DNA of 64,000 nt, taken from NCBI GenBank assembly GCA_963748105.1, contig CAVVHP010000011.1, positions 248,001-312,000 of the forward strand, read 5' to 3'. Shown here piece after piece: positions 38,262 through 45,869 of the stretch. Numbering within the stretch: the stretch's first letter is position 1; the number at the start of each line of letters is the position of its first letter. The stretch comes from JAKAGZ01 sp963748105. GTDB lineage: Bacteria > Bacteroidota > Ignavibacteria > Ignavibacteriales > Ignavibacteriaceae. Position numbers and translations under genes: made by a program. Below the pieces are notes generated by a model. It did no database searches, was not told the origin of the DNA, and saw only the letters and a program-made list of their open reading frames with translations.

Positions 38262-38990
38262 ATGGAAAATGTAAAAGATGCATCGGCTTTTTTCCGCGAA
38301 AATAAGTGTATCTGGATGGATGCAGGTGTTGTTGCTTACAAACTATGTGATCAGAATTATGACTGCGAAAAATGCTCCTTCGATTTTGTGATGCGAAATA
38401 CCTGGAAAGAGCAGGCAGATTCTGAACAAGTGATGCTGCGGTTTGCCAACAACAGCCTGATTGATAAAGTCATCCGGAATATTTTCAAAATAAGTTATAA
38501 TGAAGAACTTAAGTATTTGAAAAATCAACTGGTTTTGAAGCACATGTTTGGCGGAGTTTACACAATTGGGATCAGTGAATTATTACCAGCACTTTTGGAA
38601 GACATAGTAGAGGTGAAATTGCTAACCGGGTATGGCTATGTAAAAAAAGACGAGCCCGTAATAAGCCTTAAGGGAAGGTGGGGCGAGAAAGAAATTTTAG
38701 CACCCATGAATTTTACCGTGCTGCAAAAACTTGATATTGAAGCGGATGATTTTCCGGATGATACCTGGTTTGGCGTTATTTCTGTTCCGGAAGCCGAACT
38801 TAATACTGTTGAATACTCTTATGATAAATTCAGGGGAAATAATCATCGATTAATGGCACGGTTACATAATTACATGAAAACCGTTCCCGAGGCCGGTTTT
38901 ACGATGATGGATGGAGGCAGGAAATGTAATTATCTATATGAAGTTTTAGGTAAGGCAGAGTTTGGACAAATTATTTCAGACTTGTTTTAA
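38262..38990 (+). CDS. GcvH-like protein with N-terminal cysteine-rich motif
   Basis: 242 residues from ATG 38262 (the frame also opens at 38250, overlapping the NrfD-like stop). The N-terminus has CIWMDAGVVAYKLCDQNYDCEKCSFD, four cysteines that look metal- or disulfide-forming and that I know from GcvH-like proteins in redox loci of Desulfo- and Geobacter-type bacteria. A degenerate GcvH-like barrel follows (GGVYTIGISELLPALLEDIVEVKL, KEILAPMNFTVLQKL, DTWFGVISVP) with no lipoyl lysine motif, ending in GFTMMDGGRKC, the TMxDGG tail shared with the protein at 35629. Terminator follows at 39019. Confidence 0.72.
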   Translation: MENVKDASAFFRENKCIWMDAGVVAYKLCDQNYDCEKCSFDFVMRNTWKEQADSEQVMLRFANNSLIDKVIRNIFKISYNEELKYLKNQLVLKHMFGGVYTIGISELLPALLEDIVEVKLLTGYGYVKKDEPVISLKGRWGEKEILAPMNFTVLQKLDIEADDFPDDTWFGVISVPEAELNTVEYSYDKFRGNNHRLMARLHNYMKTVPEAGFTMMDGGRKCNYLYEVLGKAEFGQIISDLF

Positions 38991-39018
38991 TTTCTAAAAT
39001 TTAAGGCTTAATATTAAA

Positions 39019-39046
39019 ACCCGTGAAATGCAGCACGGGTATTTTT
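39019..39046 (+). terminator. Rho-independent terminator of the plus-strand redox operon
   Basis: Stem ACCCGTG / CACGGGT with an 8-base loop followed by ATTTTT; separates the structural genes from the kinase gene at 39154. Confidence 0.75.
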
Positions 39047-39153
39047 GTTGAAAACCTGGAAATATAAACAGTTCCATTTAAGCTGTTTCTGATTTTATTG
39101 AAAATGTAAACACTTTTGTCTATGTTTAATGTAAGGGTTAGGGGGGAGTTCAA

Positions 39154-40740
39154 ATGAAAGCGAGATTTTTTAATAAGCTTAGTGTTAAGCTTATTATTTC
39201 GATTTCTGTTATATTATCGCTTGTACTCGCAATACATACCTACATTTCTATAACCAATCTCAAAAATGATCTGACTCATTTCCGGCTTCTGAGTGCCTAT
39301 AATTCCAGTGATATAATTAAAAAATCAACGCGTTATAGTATGCTGCTTAACAGGCGTGATGATGTTCACCAGATAATTAATACAATCGGAACAGAACCGG
39401 GAATTATTGGAATCAGAGTATTTAATAAAATGGGAACAATAGCCTATTCAACGGATTCAACTGAAATTTCGGAAAAAGTTTCTATGGACGATGAAGCCTG
39501 CAGTGCCTGCCATATTGGTTCGGGTAAGATTGAGGAACTTAATGAAGAAAACAGAATAAGATATTTTACGAATAAAAAAGACAGCACTAGGGCGATTGGA
39601 TTAATTAATCCAATAAAAAACGAAAAAGATTGTTACACTTCTGATTGTCATGCACACGAGCCGAGCGTGGAGATTCTCGGTGTGCTTGATGTTATGGTTT
39701 CGATGAAAGAGCTTGACGAAGCAATAAATAAAAACACTAAAACTACAATTACTAACTCTATTTTAATTACACTGGTTATATCCGCATTTTGCGGCCTGTT
39801 TGTAAAAGTAATTGTCAGCAAACCGTTATATAAGCTTACACAGGGAATCACGGAAGTAGGGAAAGGAAATCTCGATTACAAAATAGATATCGATTCAAAA
39901 GATGAAATTGGAAATGTTGCACGCAGGTTCAATGATATGTCGGAAAAACTGGATTCGGCTTATAAAGAAATTAAAGACTGGAGCGAAACATTAAATCATA
40001 AAGTTCAGCAAAAATCGGAAGAGTTAAAAAATATTTATAACCAGGTAATTCAAATCGAAAAACTTGCGTCGCTAGGGAAATTATCCGCGACCGTGGCGCA
40101 CGAACTAAATAATCCGCTCGAAGGCATTCTGACTTACAGTAAATTAATTTCAAAAAAATTGTCCGCTCAGCCAAATAAGGAAGAAAACAAAAAGTTAATT
40201 GAATATCTCGATCTTATAGCGGGCGAATCATCGAGATGCGGAAAGATAGTGAAGGATTTATTAATCTTTTCGCACGAAAGTAAAGATGAATTTGTTGATG
40301 CTGAATTAATTGAAATTGTAGACCGGTGTGTTACCCTTATAGGTCATCATCTTGAAATGAACGGAATAGAATTGGAGAAAAGCTATTCCGGTCAGTCATT
40401 TATTGTAAAAGGGAGTTCGGAAAAAATTCAGGAGGCATTAATTGCATTATTAATAAATGCTATTGAAGCTATGCCAAACGGGGGAAGAATAAGAATAGAA
40501 CTGGCAAATGGAAAAGAATCTGTTGTACTTAAAATTTCCGACGAAGGTACGGGAATAGATACAAAAGATCTGCCGCATATTTTTGAACCTTTTTATTCCA
40601 CAAAAGAGGCAACTAAAGGTACAGGTTTAGGACTGGCGGTCGTTTACGGAATTATAAAAAATCATAACGGGGAAGTGACAGTCGAAAAAACTTCACCTGA
40701 AGGAACAACTTTTAAGGTTGTTTTTCCTATGAACGTGTAA
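39154..40740 (+). CDS. Haem-sensor histidine kinase
   Basis: 528 residues: membrane helix, periplasmic sensor with KSTRYSMLLNRRDDVHQII, haem motif CSACH and a second CYTSDCH, second helix, HAMP (about 215-270), coiled segment, HisKA with phospho-His in SATVAHELNNPLEG, and HATPase_c (ALLINAIEAMPNGG, DEGTGIDTKD, GTGLGLAVVYG). The sensor is clearly paralogous to that of the kinase at 29754 (same RYxMLLNxRD and CxACH/CxxxxCH layout), but it lacks the zinc-ribbon insertion. Followed after 15 bases by its likely partner, the NtrC-type regulator. Confidence 0.92.
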   Translation: MKARFFNKLSVKLIISISVILSLVLAIHTYISITNLKNDLTHFRLLSAYNSSDIIKKSTRYSMLLNRRDDVHQIINTIGTEPGIIGIRVFNKMGTIAYSTDSTEISEKVSMDDEACSACHIGSGKIEELNEENRIRYFTNKKDSTRAIGLINPIKNEKDCYTSDCHAHEPSVEILGVLDVMVSMKELDEAINKNTKTTITNSILITLVISAFCGLFVKVIVSKPLYKLTQGITEVGKGNLDYKIDIDSKDEIGNVARRFNDMSEKLDSAYKEIKDWSETLNHKVQQKSEELKNIYNQVIQIEKLASLGKLSATVAHELNNPLEGILTYSKLISKKLSAQPNKEENKKLIEYLDLIAGESSRCGKIVKDLLIFSHESKDEFVDAELIEIVDRCVTLIGHHLEMNGIELEKSYSGQSFIVKGSSEKIQEALIALLINAIEAMPNGGRIRIELANGKESVVLKISDEGTGIDTKDLPHIFEPFYSTKEATKGTGLGLAVVYGIIKNHNGEVTVEKTSPEGTTFKVVFPMNV

Positions 40741-40755
40741 TTATCGGGGGGTAAT

Positions 40756-42114
40756 ATGAAAGTACAGTATAATATTTTAATTGTTGATGATGAAAAAATC
40801 GTACGGGAATCTCTCCTTCACTGGTTCGAGGAGGAAGGATATAATGTTGATACGGCGGAAGACGGGGAAACGGCCTTAAAAAAATACGGAATAGGAAAAT
40901 ATGACCTGTTGCTGGTGGATATGAAAATGCCGGGCATGAGCGGAATTGATCTTTTAACGAGTATAAAAGCCATCGACAAAGATGCTTTGTTTATATTAAT
41001 TACGGCGTTCGCATCTGTGCCGACTGCGATCGCTGCACTGAAGAAGGGAGCCTACGATTATGTTACAAAGCCGGTCGATCCGGATGAACTGACTCATATT
41101 GTTAAAAAGGCTCTTGAACAGAAACAGTTAAAGCAGGAAAATCAAATACTCAAAGAGAATATTGAGGAAATAATAAAACCCGATAACCTGATCGGTGAGA
41201 GTTTCCAGATGAAAAAACTTTATGATCTTATCAACACAGTTGCACCCGCAGATACAACTGTAATGATTAGGGGCGAAAGCGGAACCGGCAAAGAACTTGT
41301 TGCTAAAGCAATACATATTAATAGCAGGAGAAAATATTTTCCTATTATTCCGGTTAACTGCGGAGCGCTTGCTGAATCAATACTGGAAAGTGAATTATTC
41401 GGACACGAAAAAGGAGCCTTCACAGGGGCCCAGTTTAAAAGAAAAGGCAAATTTGAAATGGCGGACGGCGGGACTTTGTTCCTGGATGAAATTGCCACAC
41501 TTTCTACAAAAATGCAGATTGAACTTTTGCGCGTGATCGAAACCAGGCAATTCAGCAGAGTGGGAGGCAATCAGCTTATTAAAAGTGATTTCAGGCTTAT
41601 AACGGCTTCAAACCAGTCGCTCGAAGAACTCGTGAAAGAAGGAAAATTCAGAGAAGATCTTTATTACAGGTTGAATGTTTTTACAATTAACATTCCTCCT
41701 CTCAGGGACAGGCGTGATGATATTCCGATTCTGGCGCATTTTTTCCTGAAAAAATTTGCAACCGCGATGAATAAACCGATAAATAATATTGCTCCCGATG
41801 CGATGGATTTTATTGTGAATTATGAATGGCCGGGAAATGTGCGTGAACTTGAAAACGCAATTGAAAGGGCGGTGGTAGTCGGCAAATGTGATAAAATAAC
41901 CGTTGAAAATCTTCCTTTTCATGTTTCTTCGAACCAAATTACTTCCGATTCAGATGATAAAAGCCTTGCGGCAGTCGAAAAGAAATACATATTGCAGATC
42001 CTAAATGAAAACAACTGGAATATTTCGAGAAGCGCAGTTCAATTGCACATTGACAGAGTTACGCTTTATAATAAAATAAATAAATACGGACTACGCACTG
42101 CCGTTGAAGTATGA
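40756..42114 (+). CDS. NtrC-family sigma-54 response regulator
   Basis: 452 residues. Receiver (VDDEKIVRESL, phospho-Asp in LLLVDMKMPGMSG, VTKPVD), central AAA+ domain with Walker A GESGTGKE, the sigma-54-contacting GAFTGA loop, Walker B GGTLFLDEI and R-finger region, and a C-terminal Fis-type helix-turn-helix (WNISRSAVQLHIDRVTLYNKINKYGL). All elements for sigma-54 activation are intact. Likely phosphorylated by the kinase just upstream and a good candidate to switch the redox operons from the control region at 34945-35628. Confidence 0.95.
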   Translation: MKVQYNILIVDDEKIVRESLLHWFEEEGYNVDTAEDGETALKKYGIGKYDLLLVDMKMPGMSGIDLLTSIKAIDKDALFILITAFASVPTAIAALKKGAYDYVTKPVDPDELTHIVKKALEQKQLKQENQILKENIEEIIKPDNLIGESFQMKKLYDLINTVAPADTTVMIRGESGTGKELVAKAIHINSRRKYFPIIPVNCGALAESILESELFGHEKGAFTGAQFKRKGKFEMADGGTLFLDEIATLSTKMQIELLRVIETRQFSRVGGNQLIKSDFRLITASNQSLEELVKEGKFREDLYYRLNVFTINIPPLRDRRDDIPILAHFFLKKFATAMNKPINNIAPDAMDFIVNYEWPGNVRELENAIERAVVVGKCDKITVENLPFHVSSNQITSDSDDKSLAAVEKKYILQILNENNWNISRSAVQLHIDRVTLYNKINKYGLRTAVEV

Positions 42115-42641
42115 ACATATATGTAGTTCCACTTGAGTTAAAAAATAAATCTTTGCTGGATCACGTAGTAAATGAATTGTCGTTAAAATATTCCGGAAAA
42201 ATTTTAATTGATAACCTGCAGATCCCGATTGATAATGCATATTCCGGAAGCAGGCTGCAATATTACTCCACTCAAATTATCGCGAATGCCGTGGAAAAAT
42301 CTTACTACCTTAATGGTAAATTATTAATATTAACCAGTCTTGACCTTTATGTGCCCGCGCTGACATATATTTTCGGAGAAGCACAACTTGGAGGTAAGCA
42401 TTCAATTATTTCCGCCTGCAGGCTCCACGAGGAATTTTATTCCGGGCTTTCAAACGAAAACCTGCTGATTGAGCGGATCATTAAAGAAGCGCTTCACGAA
42501 CTAGGGCATAATTTCGGATTAAAACATTGCAATGACTGGGACTGTGTCATGCATTCCTCTCCGGGAATTGAAGAAGTGGATATTAAGGGAAAGTTTTATT
42601 GCCGGGAGTGCAGAAAAGTCCTGCCACTAAAGCTGGCGTAA
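42111..42641 (+). CDS. amzA: Archaemetzincin-type zinc metalloprotease
   Basis: 176 residues. Carries the full archaemetzincin signature: HELGHNFGLKH zinc site followed by CNDWDCVMHSS (Met-turn) and the FYCREC cysteine pair that binds a second zinc. The start overlaps the regulator stop as ATGA, so translation is coupled to the NtrC-type regulator. Archaemetzincins are cytoplasmic aminopeptidase-like enzymes of unclear physiology; being last in a redox-signalling operon is a clue worth testing. Confidence 0.9.
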   Translation: MNIYVVPLELKNKSLLDHVVNELSLKYSGKILIDNLQIPIDNAYSGSRLQYYSTQIIANAVEKSYYLNGKLLILTSLDLYVPALTYIFGEAQLGGKHSIISACRLHEEFYSGLSNENLLIERIIKEALHELGHNFGLKHCNDWDCVMHSSPGIEEVDIKGKFYCRECRKVLPLKLA

Positions 42642-42713
42642 AATTATTATCACGATCCGGCGTCCCGGCGGATTGTTAAAACCGAAAAGACGCGTGGACG
42701 TGAATAGTAGAAA

Positions 42714-43901
42714 TTACTTCCTGAACTCTTCGTACACTTCTTTGAATTTTTGGATCGCAAAATCAAGATCTTCTTTTGAATGTGCCGCTGAAATCTGCAC
42801 TCTTATTCTTGCTGTTCCTTTAGGGACAACAGGGAAGAAGAAACCGATTACGTAAATTCCTTTCTCTAGTAAACGCGCCGCCATTTTTTGAGCAAGTACC
42901 GCGTCGCCTAGCATAATAGGTACTATCGGGTGGACGCCGTCTTTAATTTCTAGTCCTGCTTTCTTGATACCTTCACGGAAATATTTTGTGTTCTCTTCAA
43001 GCTTGTCCCGCAAATGGGTTGTTGAGCTCAGCATTTCAAGAACTTTTAATGAAGCTGCAACTATTGACGGAGCAACAGTATTTGAAAATAAATAAGGACG
43101 TGATCTCTGTCTCAGCATCCCGATAATCTCTTTTCTCCCGCTGGTATAACCACCGCTCGCACCGCCGAGGGCCTTGCCGAGTGTTCCGGTAATAATATCA
43201 ATTCTTCCGAGTACATCGTTGTACTCGTGAGTTCCTTTCCCGTGTTTTCCCATAAACCCGACAGCGTGCGAATCATCGACCATTACCATTGCACCGTATT
43301 TATCGGCTAAATCACAGATGCCTTTAAGGTTTGCGATAAAACCGTCCATAGAGAAAACGCCGTCCGTAGCAATCAGGATATTTTTTGCGTTTGCTTTCGC
43401 GTCTTTCAACTGTATTTCGAGATCTTCCATATTATTGTTTTTATAACGGTATCTTTTTGCCTTGCAAAGACGCACGCCGTCTATAATACTCGCGTGATTT
43501 AATTCATCGCTTATTATCGCATCTTCTTCTGTGAGAATAGTCTCAAATAGTCCACCATTTGCATCGAAACAGGAGGTGTAAAGAATTGTATCTTCTGTTT
43601 CCAGGAATTCAGTAATTTTATTTTCGAGTTGTTTATGAATATCCTGTGTGCCGCAGATAAAACGAACTGAAGAAAGTCCGTATCCCCATTTATCATAGCT
43701 TTCTTTTGCTGCTTTAATTATTTCCGGGTTGTTTGCAAGCCCGAGATAATTATTTGCGCACATATTTAAAACTTTCTGTCCGCCTTTTACTTCTATGTTT
43801 GCATTTTGCGGACTTACAATCACTCTTTCTTTCTTAAATAATCCTTCCGCTTCAATTCCCTGGAGAATATCGTCATAGTGTTTTCTTATTTGTTCTGTCA
43901 T
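42714..43901 (-). CDS. kbl: Glycine C-acetyltransferase (2-amino-3-ketobutyrate CoA ligase)
   Basis: 395 residues, PLP-dependent alpha-oxoamine synthase. PLP lysine in GTLGKALGGASGGY, HxxxI pocket segment ELNHASIIDGVRL, VDDSHAVG and the RIRVQISAAHSKEDL end. Cleaves 2-amino-3-ketobutyrate with CoA into glycine and acetyl-CoA. Paired with threonine dehydrogenase (43987), the preceding step of threonine breakdown, with a dispersed repeat in the 85-base gap. Confidence 0.95.
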   Translation of the reverse strand: MTEQIRKHYDDILQGIEAEGLFKKERVIVSPQNANIEVKGGQKVLNMCANNYLGLANNPEIIKAAKESYDKWGYGLSSVRFICGTQDIHKQLENKITEFLETEDTILYTSCFDANGGLFETILTEEDAIISDELNHASIIDGVRLCKAKRYRYKNNNMEDLEIQLKDAKANAKNILIATDGVFSMDGFIANLKGICDLADKYGAMVMVDDSHAVGFMGKHGKGTHEYNDVLGRIDIITGTLGKALGGASGGYTSGRKEIIGMLRQRSRPYLFSNTVAPSIVAASLKVLEMLSSTTHLRDKLEENTKYFREGIKKAGLEIKDGVHPIVPIMLGDAVLAQKMAARLLEKGIYVIGFFFPVVPKGTARIRVQISAAHSKEDLDFAIQKFKEVYEEFRK

Positions 43902-43921
43902 TTTAAAACCTCACTAAATTT

Positions 43922-43979
43922 TCTTTGCGTCATAGCGTCTTAGCAGTTAAAATTCACCGCAGAGGCGAAAAGCCGCAAG
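43922..43979. repeat. CTTTGCGTC-type dispersed repeat between tdh and kbl
   Basis: CTTTGCGTCATAGCGTCTTAGCAGTTAAA... CACCGCAGAGGCG...CGCAAGG resembles the CTTTGCGTCTTTGCGGTGAA family found between genes of many Bacteroidota/Chlorobi genomes. Single copy here, identified from memory of the family. Confidence 0.45.
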
Positions 43980-43986
43980 GTTAATA

Positions 43987-45030
43987 TTAAATTTCGTCCC
44001 AGTTAAGAATAACTTTACCGGTTTTACCGGATTTCATTAATTCAAAGGCATCCTTATAATCTTTATAAGAGAAACGATGCGTGATAATTTTTGAAATATC
44101 CAGTCCGGATTGAACCATTGCGGTCATCTTATACCAGGTTTCAAACATTTTTCTTCCATAAATACCGCGGAGAGTTATTCCGTTGAAAACTATTTTTTCC
44201 CAGTTAATTGCCGCGCTTGACGGAAGAATTCCGAGCAGAGCGATATTGCCGCCATGGAACATTACTTCTATCATATCATTCAATGCTCTGGGGCTTCCTG
44301 ACATTTCGAGTCCTACATCAAAACCTTCTTTCATCCCGAGTTCTTTCATTACATCGGTTAGTTTTTCTTTTGTTGTGTCTACCGATCGCTGAACCCCTAT
44401 TTGTTTTGCAAGTTTCAGCCTATCCGGATTTATATCAGTAATAACTACATTTCTTGCACCTGCGTGTTTAACAATCATGGCGGCCATAATTCCAATGGGG
44501 CCGGCGCCTGTGATCAGAACATCCTCTCCAAGAACTTCAAAAGTGAGGGCGGTATGGGTTGCATTGCCGAACGGATCAAAAATTGAAAAAACTTCTTCTG
44601 GTATTTTCGGATCGCAGTGCCATACATTGGAAACTGGAATTGCAAGATATTCCGCGAAACATCCCGGGCGATTTACGCCTACTCCTTTTGTATTCGGGCA
44701 GAGGTGATATCTTCCGGCGCGGCAGTTCCTGCAATGGCCGCAGACAATGTGTCCCTCGCCGCTTACAAGGTCACCAACCTTAAGATCGTGTACGTTGCTT
44801 CCGATTTTTTCAATTTTCCCTACATATTCATGCCCGGTTACCATCGGGACGGGAATTGTTTTTTGTGCCCATTCGTCCCAGTTATAAATGTGAATGTCAG
44901 TTCCGCAAATGGAAGTTTGATGAATTTTTATGAGTACGTCATTTATACCATATTCAGGAACCGGAACTTCATCAAGCCAGATTCCCGGTTCGGCTGATTT
45001 TTTAACCAGCGCTTTCATTGTTTTGCTCAT
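43987..45030 (-). CDS. tdh: L-threonine 3-dehydrogenase
   Basis: 347 residues of the zinc-dependent medium-chain dehydrogenase family. Catalytic zinc site CGTDIHIYNWDEW and GHEYVGKIE, structural zinc CGHCRNCRAGRYHLC, NAD fold GAGPIGIMAAMIVKHAGARNVVITD. Oxidises L-threonine to 2-amino-3-ketobutyrate, the substrate of Kbl encoded next; both genes form one operon. Confidence 0.95.
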   Translation of the reverse strand: MSKTMKALVKKSAEPGIWLDEVPVPEYGINDVLIKIHQTSICGTDIHIYNWDEWAQKTIPVPMVTGHEYVGKIEKIGSNVHDLKVGDLVSGEGHIVCGHCRNCRAGRYHLCPNTKGVGVNRPGCFAEYLAIPVSNVWHCDPKIPEEVFSIFDPFGNATHTALTFEVLGEDVLITGAGPIGIMAAMIVKHAGARNVVITDINPDRLKLAKQIGVQRSVDTTKEKLTDVMKELGMKEGFDVGLEMSGSPRALNDMIEVMFHGGNIALLGILPSSAAINWEKIVFNGITLRGIYGRKMFETWYKMTAMVQSGLDISKIITHRFSYKDYKDAFELMKSGKTGKVILNWDEI

Positions 45031-45171
45031 TTTAATTTTCCTTCAGGAAAAGAGTTAAATAGCTGTTTTTTAACTAATTAAAACATTTTTATAAACGTTT
45101 TAAAATTAGTGTCTTTAAAGTTAGAGATATGGGAAAGAAAGGGCAAATGCGGGAAAGGATAAATTATCAAT

Positions 45172-45198
45172 GTAGAGACGTTTAGCGAACGTCCCTAC
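45172..45198. repeat. GTAGAGACG inverted repeat
   Basis: GTAGAGACGTTtagcgAACGTCCCTAC, a stem of 11 pairs with one mismatch. Same GTAGAGAC ends as the palindrome at 45835; the two bracket the SRAP gene. Confidence 0.65.
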
Positions 45199-45204
45199 GA
45201 AAAA

Positions 45205-45813
45205 TCAAAACGAAGCTCTCTCCAGCTCCATTTTCTTGTTATCGTCAAACGGCCGGCACATTTCCACAATTTCTTTAGAGTCTTCTCTCAGGAATTTTAC
45301 AGCATCATGTAATTCATCAAAAATTACCGGCATACGGTGATGAATTTTCTTTATGAATTTATTCGGGGTTGTTGTAATGAGAGAAGTAAATGGTTCGGCA
45401 GCTTCCTTCTTGTTGAAATAAATTGCCGGGACGAAAAAGGTTACTTTATTTGGTAGAAATATTTTATACGGAATTTTCCTGCCGCTTTCCTTTTTCCATT
45501 CGTAAAATCCCGTCATTGGAATAATCGTCCTGTTGTTGTCGAATAGGCTCCACCAGAATTTTTTTTGTTTAATTGTCTCAATTCTCGAGTTGAAAATAAG
45601 GGGGGAGTCGGCTGAGAATTTTATTCCCCAGTTAAAGTAACGGACTGAGTGTTTCTTTTCGTTTTTACTCACGCCGATTATTTTGTTTGTCGGGGATATA
45701 TTATATTCCGGCCCTTTCCCTTTTGTAGCAATAATTTCCGCTTCGAGATCCTCCTGTATCAGGAGCTCGGCAATGTATTCGGGTGATGATTTATTTTCGA
45801 AGCGTCCGCACAT
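45205..45813 (-). CDS. SRAP-domain protein (YedK/HMCES-like abasic-site protein)
   Basis: 202 residues. MCGRF at the N-terminus provides the catalytic Cys2 after Met removal; PTNKIIGVSKN, FNSRIETI, TGFYEWKKESGRKIPYKIF (the conserved FYEW) and HHRMPVIF (catalytic His) complete the SRAP fold. The family covalently caps abasic sites in single-stranded DNA and is linked to the SOS response. Flanked on both sides by GTAGAGAC palindromes. Confidence 0.92.
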   Translation of the reverse strand: MCGRFENKSSPEYIAELLIQEDLEAEIIATKGKGPEYNISPTNKIIGVSKNEKKHSVRYFNWGIKFSADSPLIFNSRIETIKQKKFWWSLFDNNRTIIPMTGFYEWKKESGRKIPYKIFLPNKVTFFVPAIYFNKKEAAEPFTSLITTTPNKFIKKIHHRMPVIFDELHDAVKFLREDSKEIVEMCRPFDDNKKMELERASF

Positions 45814-45834
45814 ATGAGCTTTTTATTTAAATTT

Positions 45835-45862
45835 GTAGAGACACGCGATCGCGTGTCTCTAC
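45835..45862. repeat. Perfect 28-bp palindrome
   Basis: GTAGAGACACGCGA and TCGCGTGTCTCTAC pair in all 14 positions. Belongs to the GTAGAGAC...GTCTCTAC dispersed palindrome family; may also act as the terminator of the tricorn-like gene or as insulation upstream of the SRAP gene. Confidence 0.75.
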
Positions 45863-45869
45863 GTAAAAA

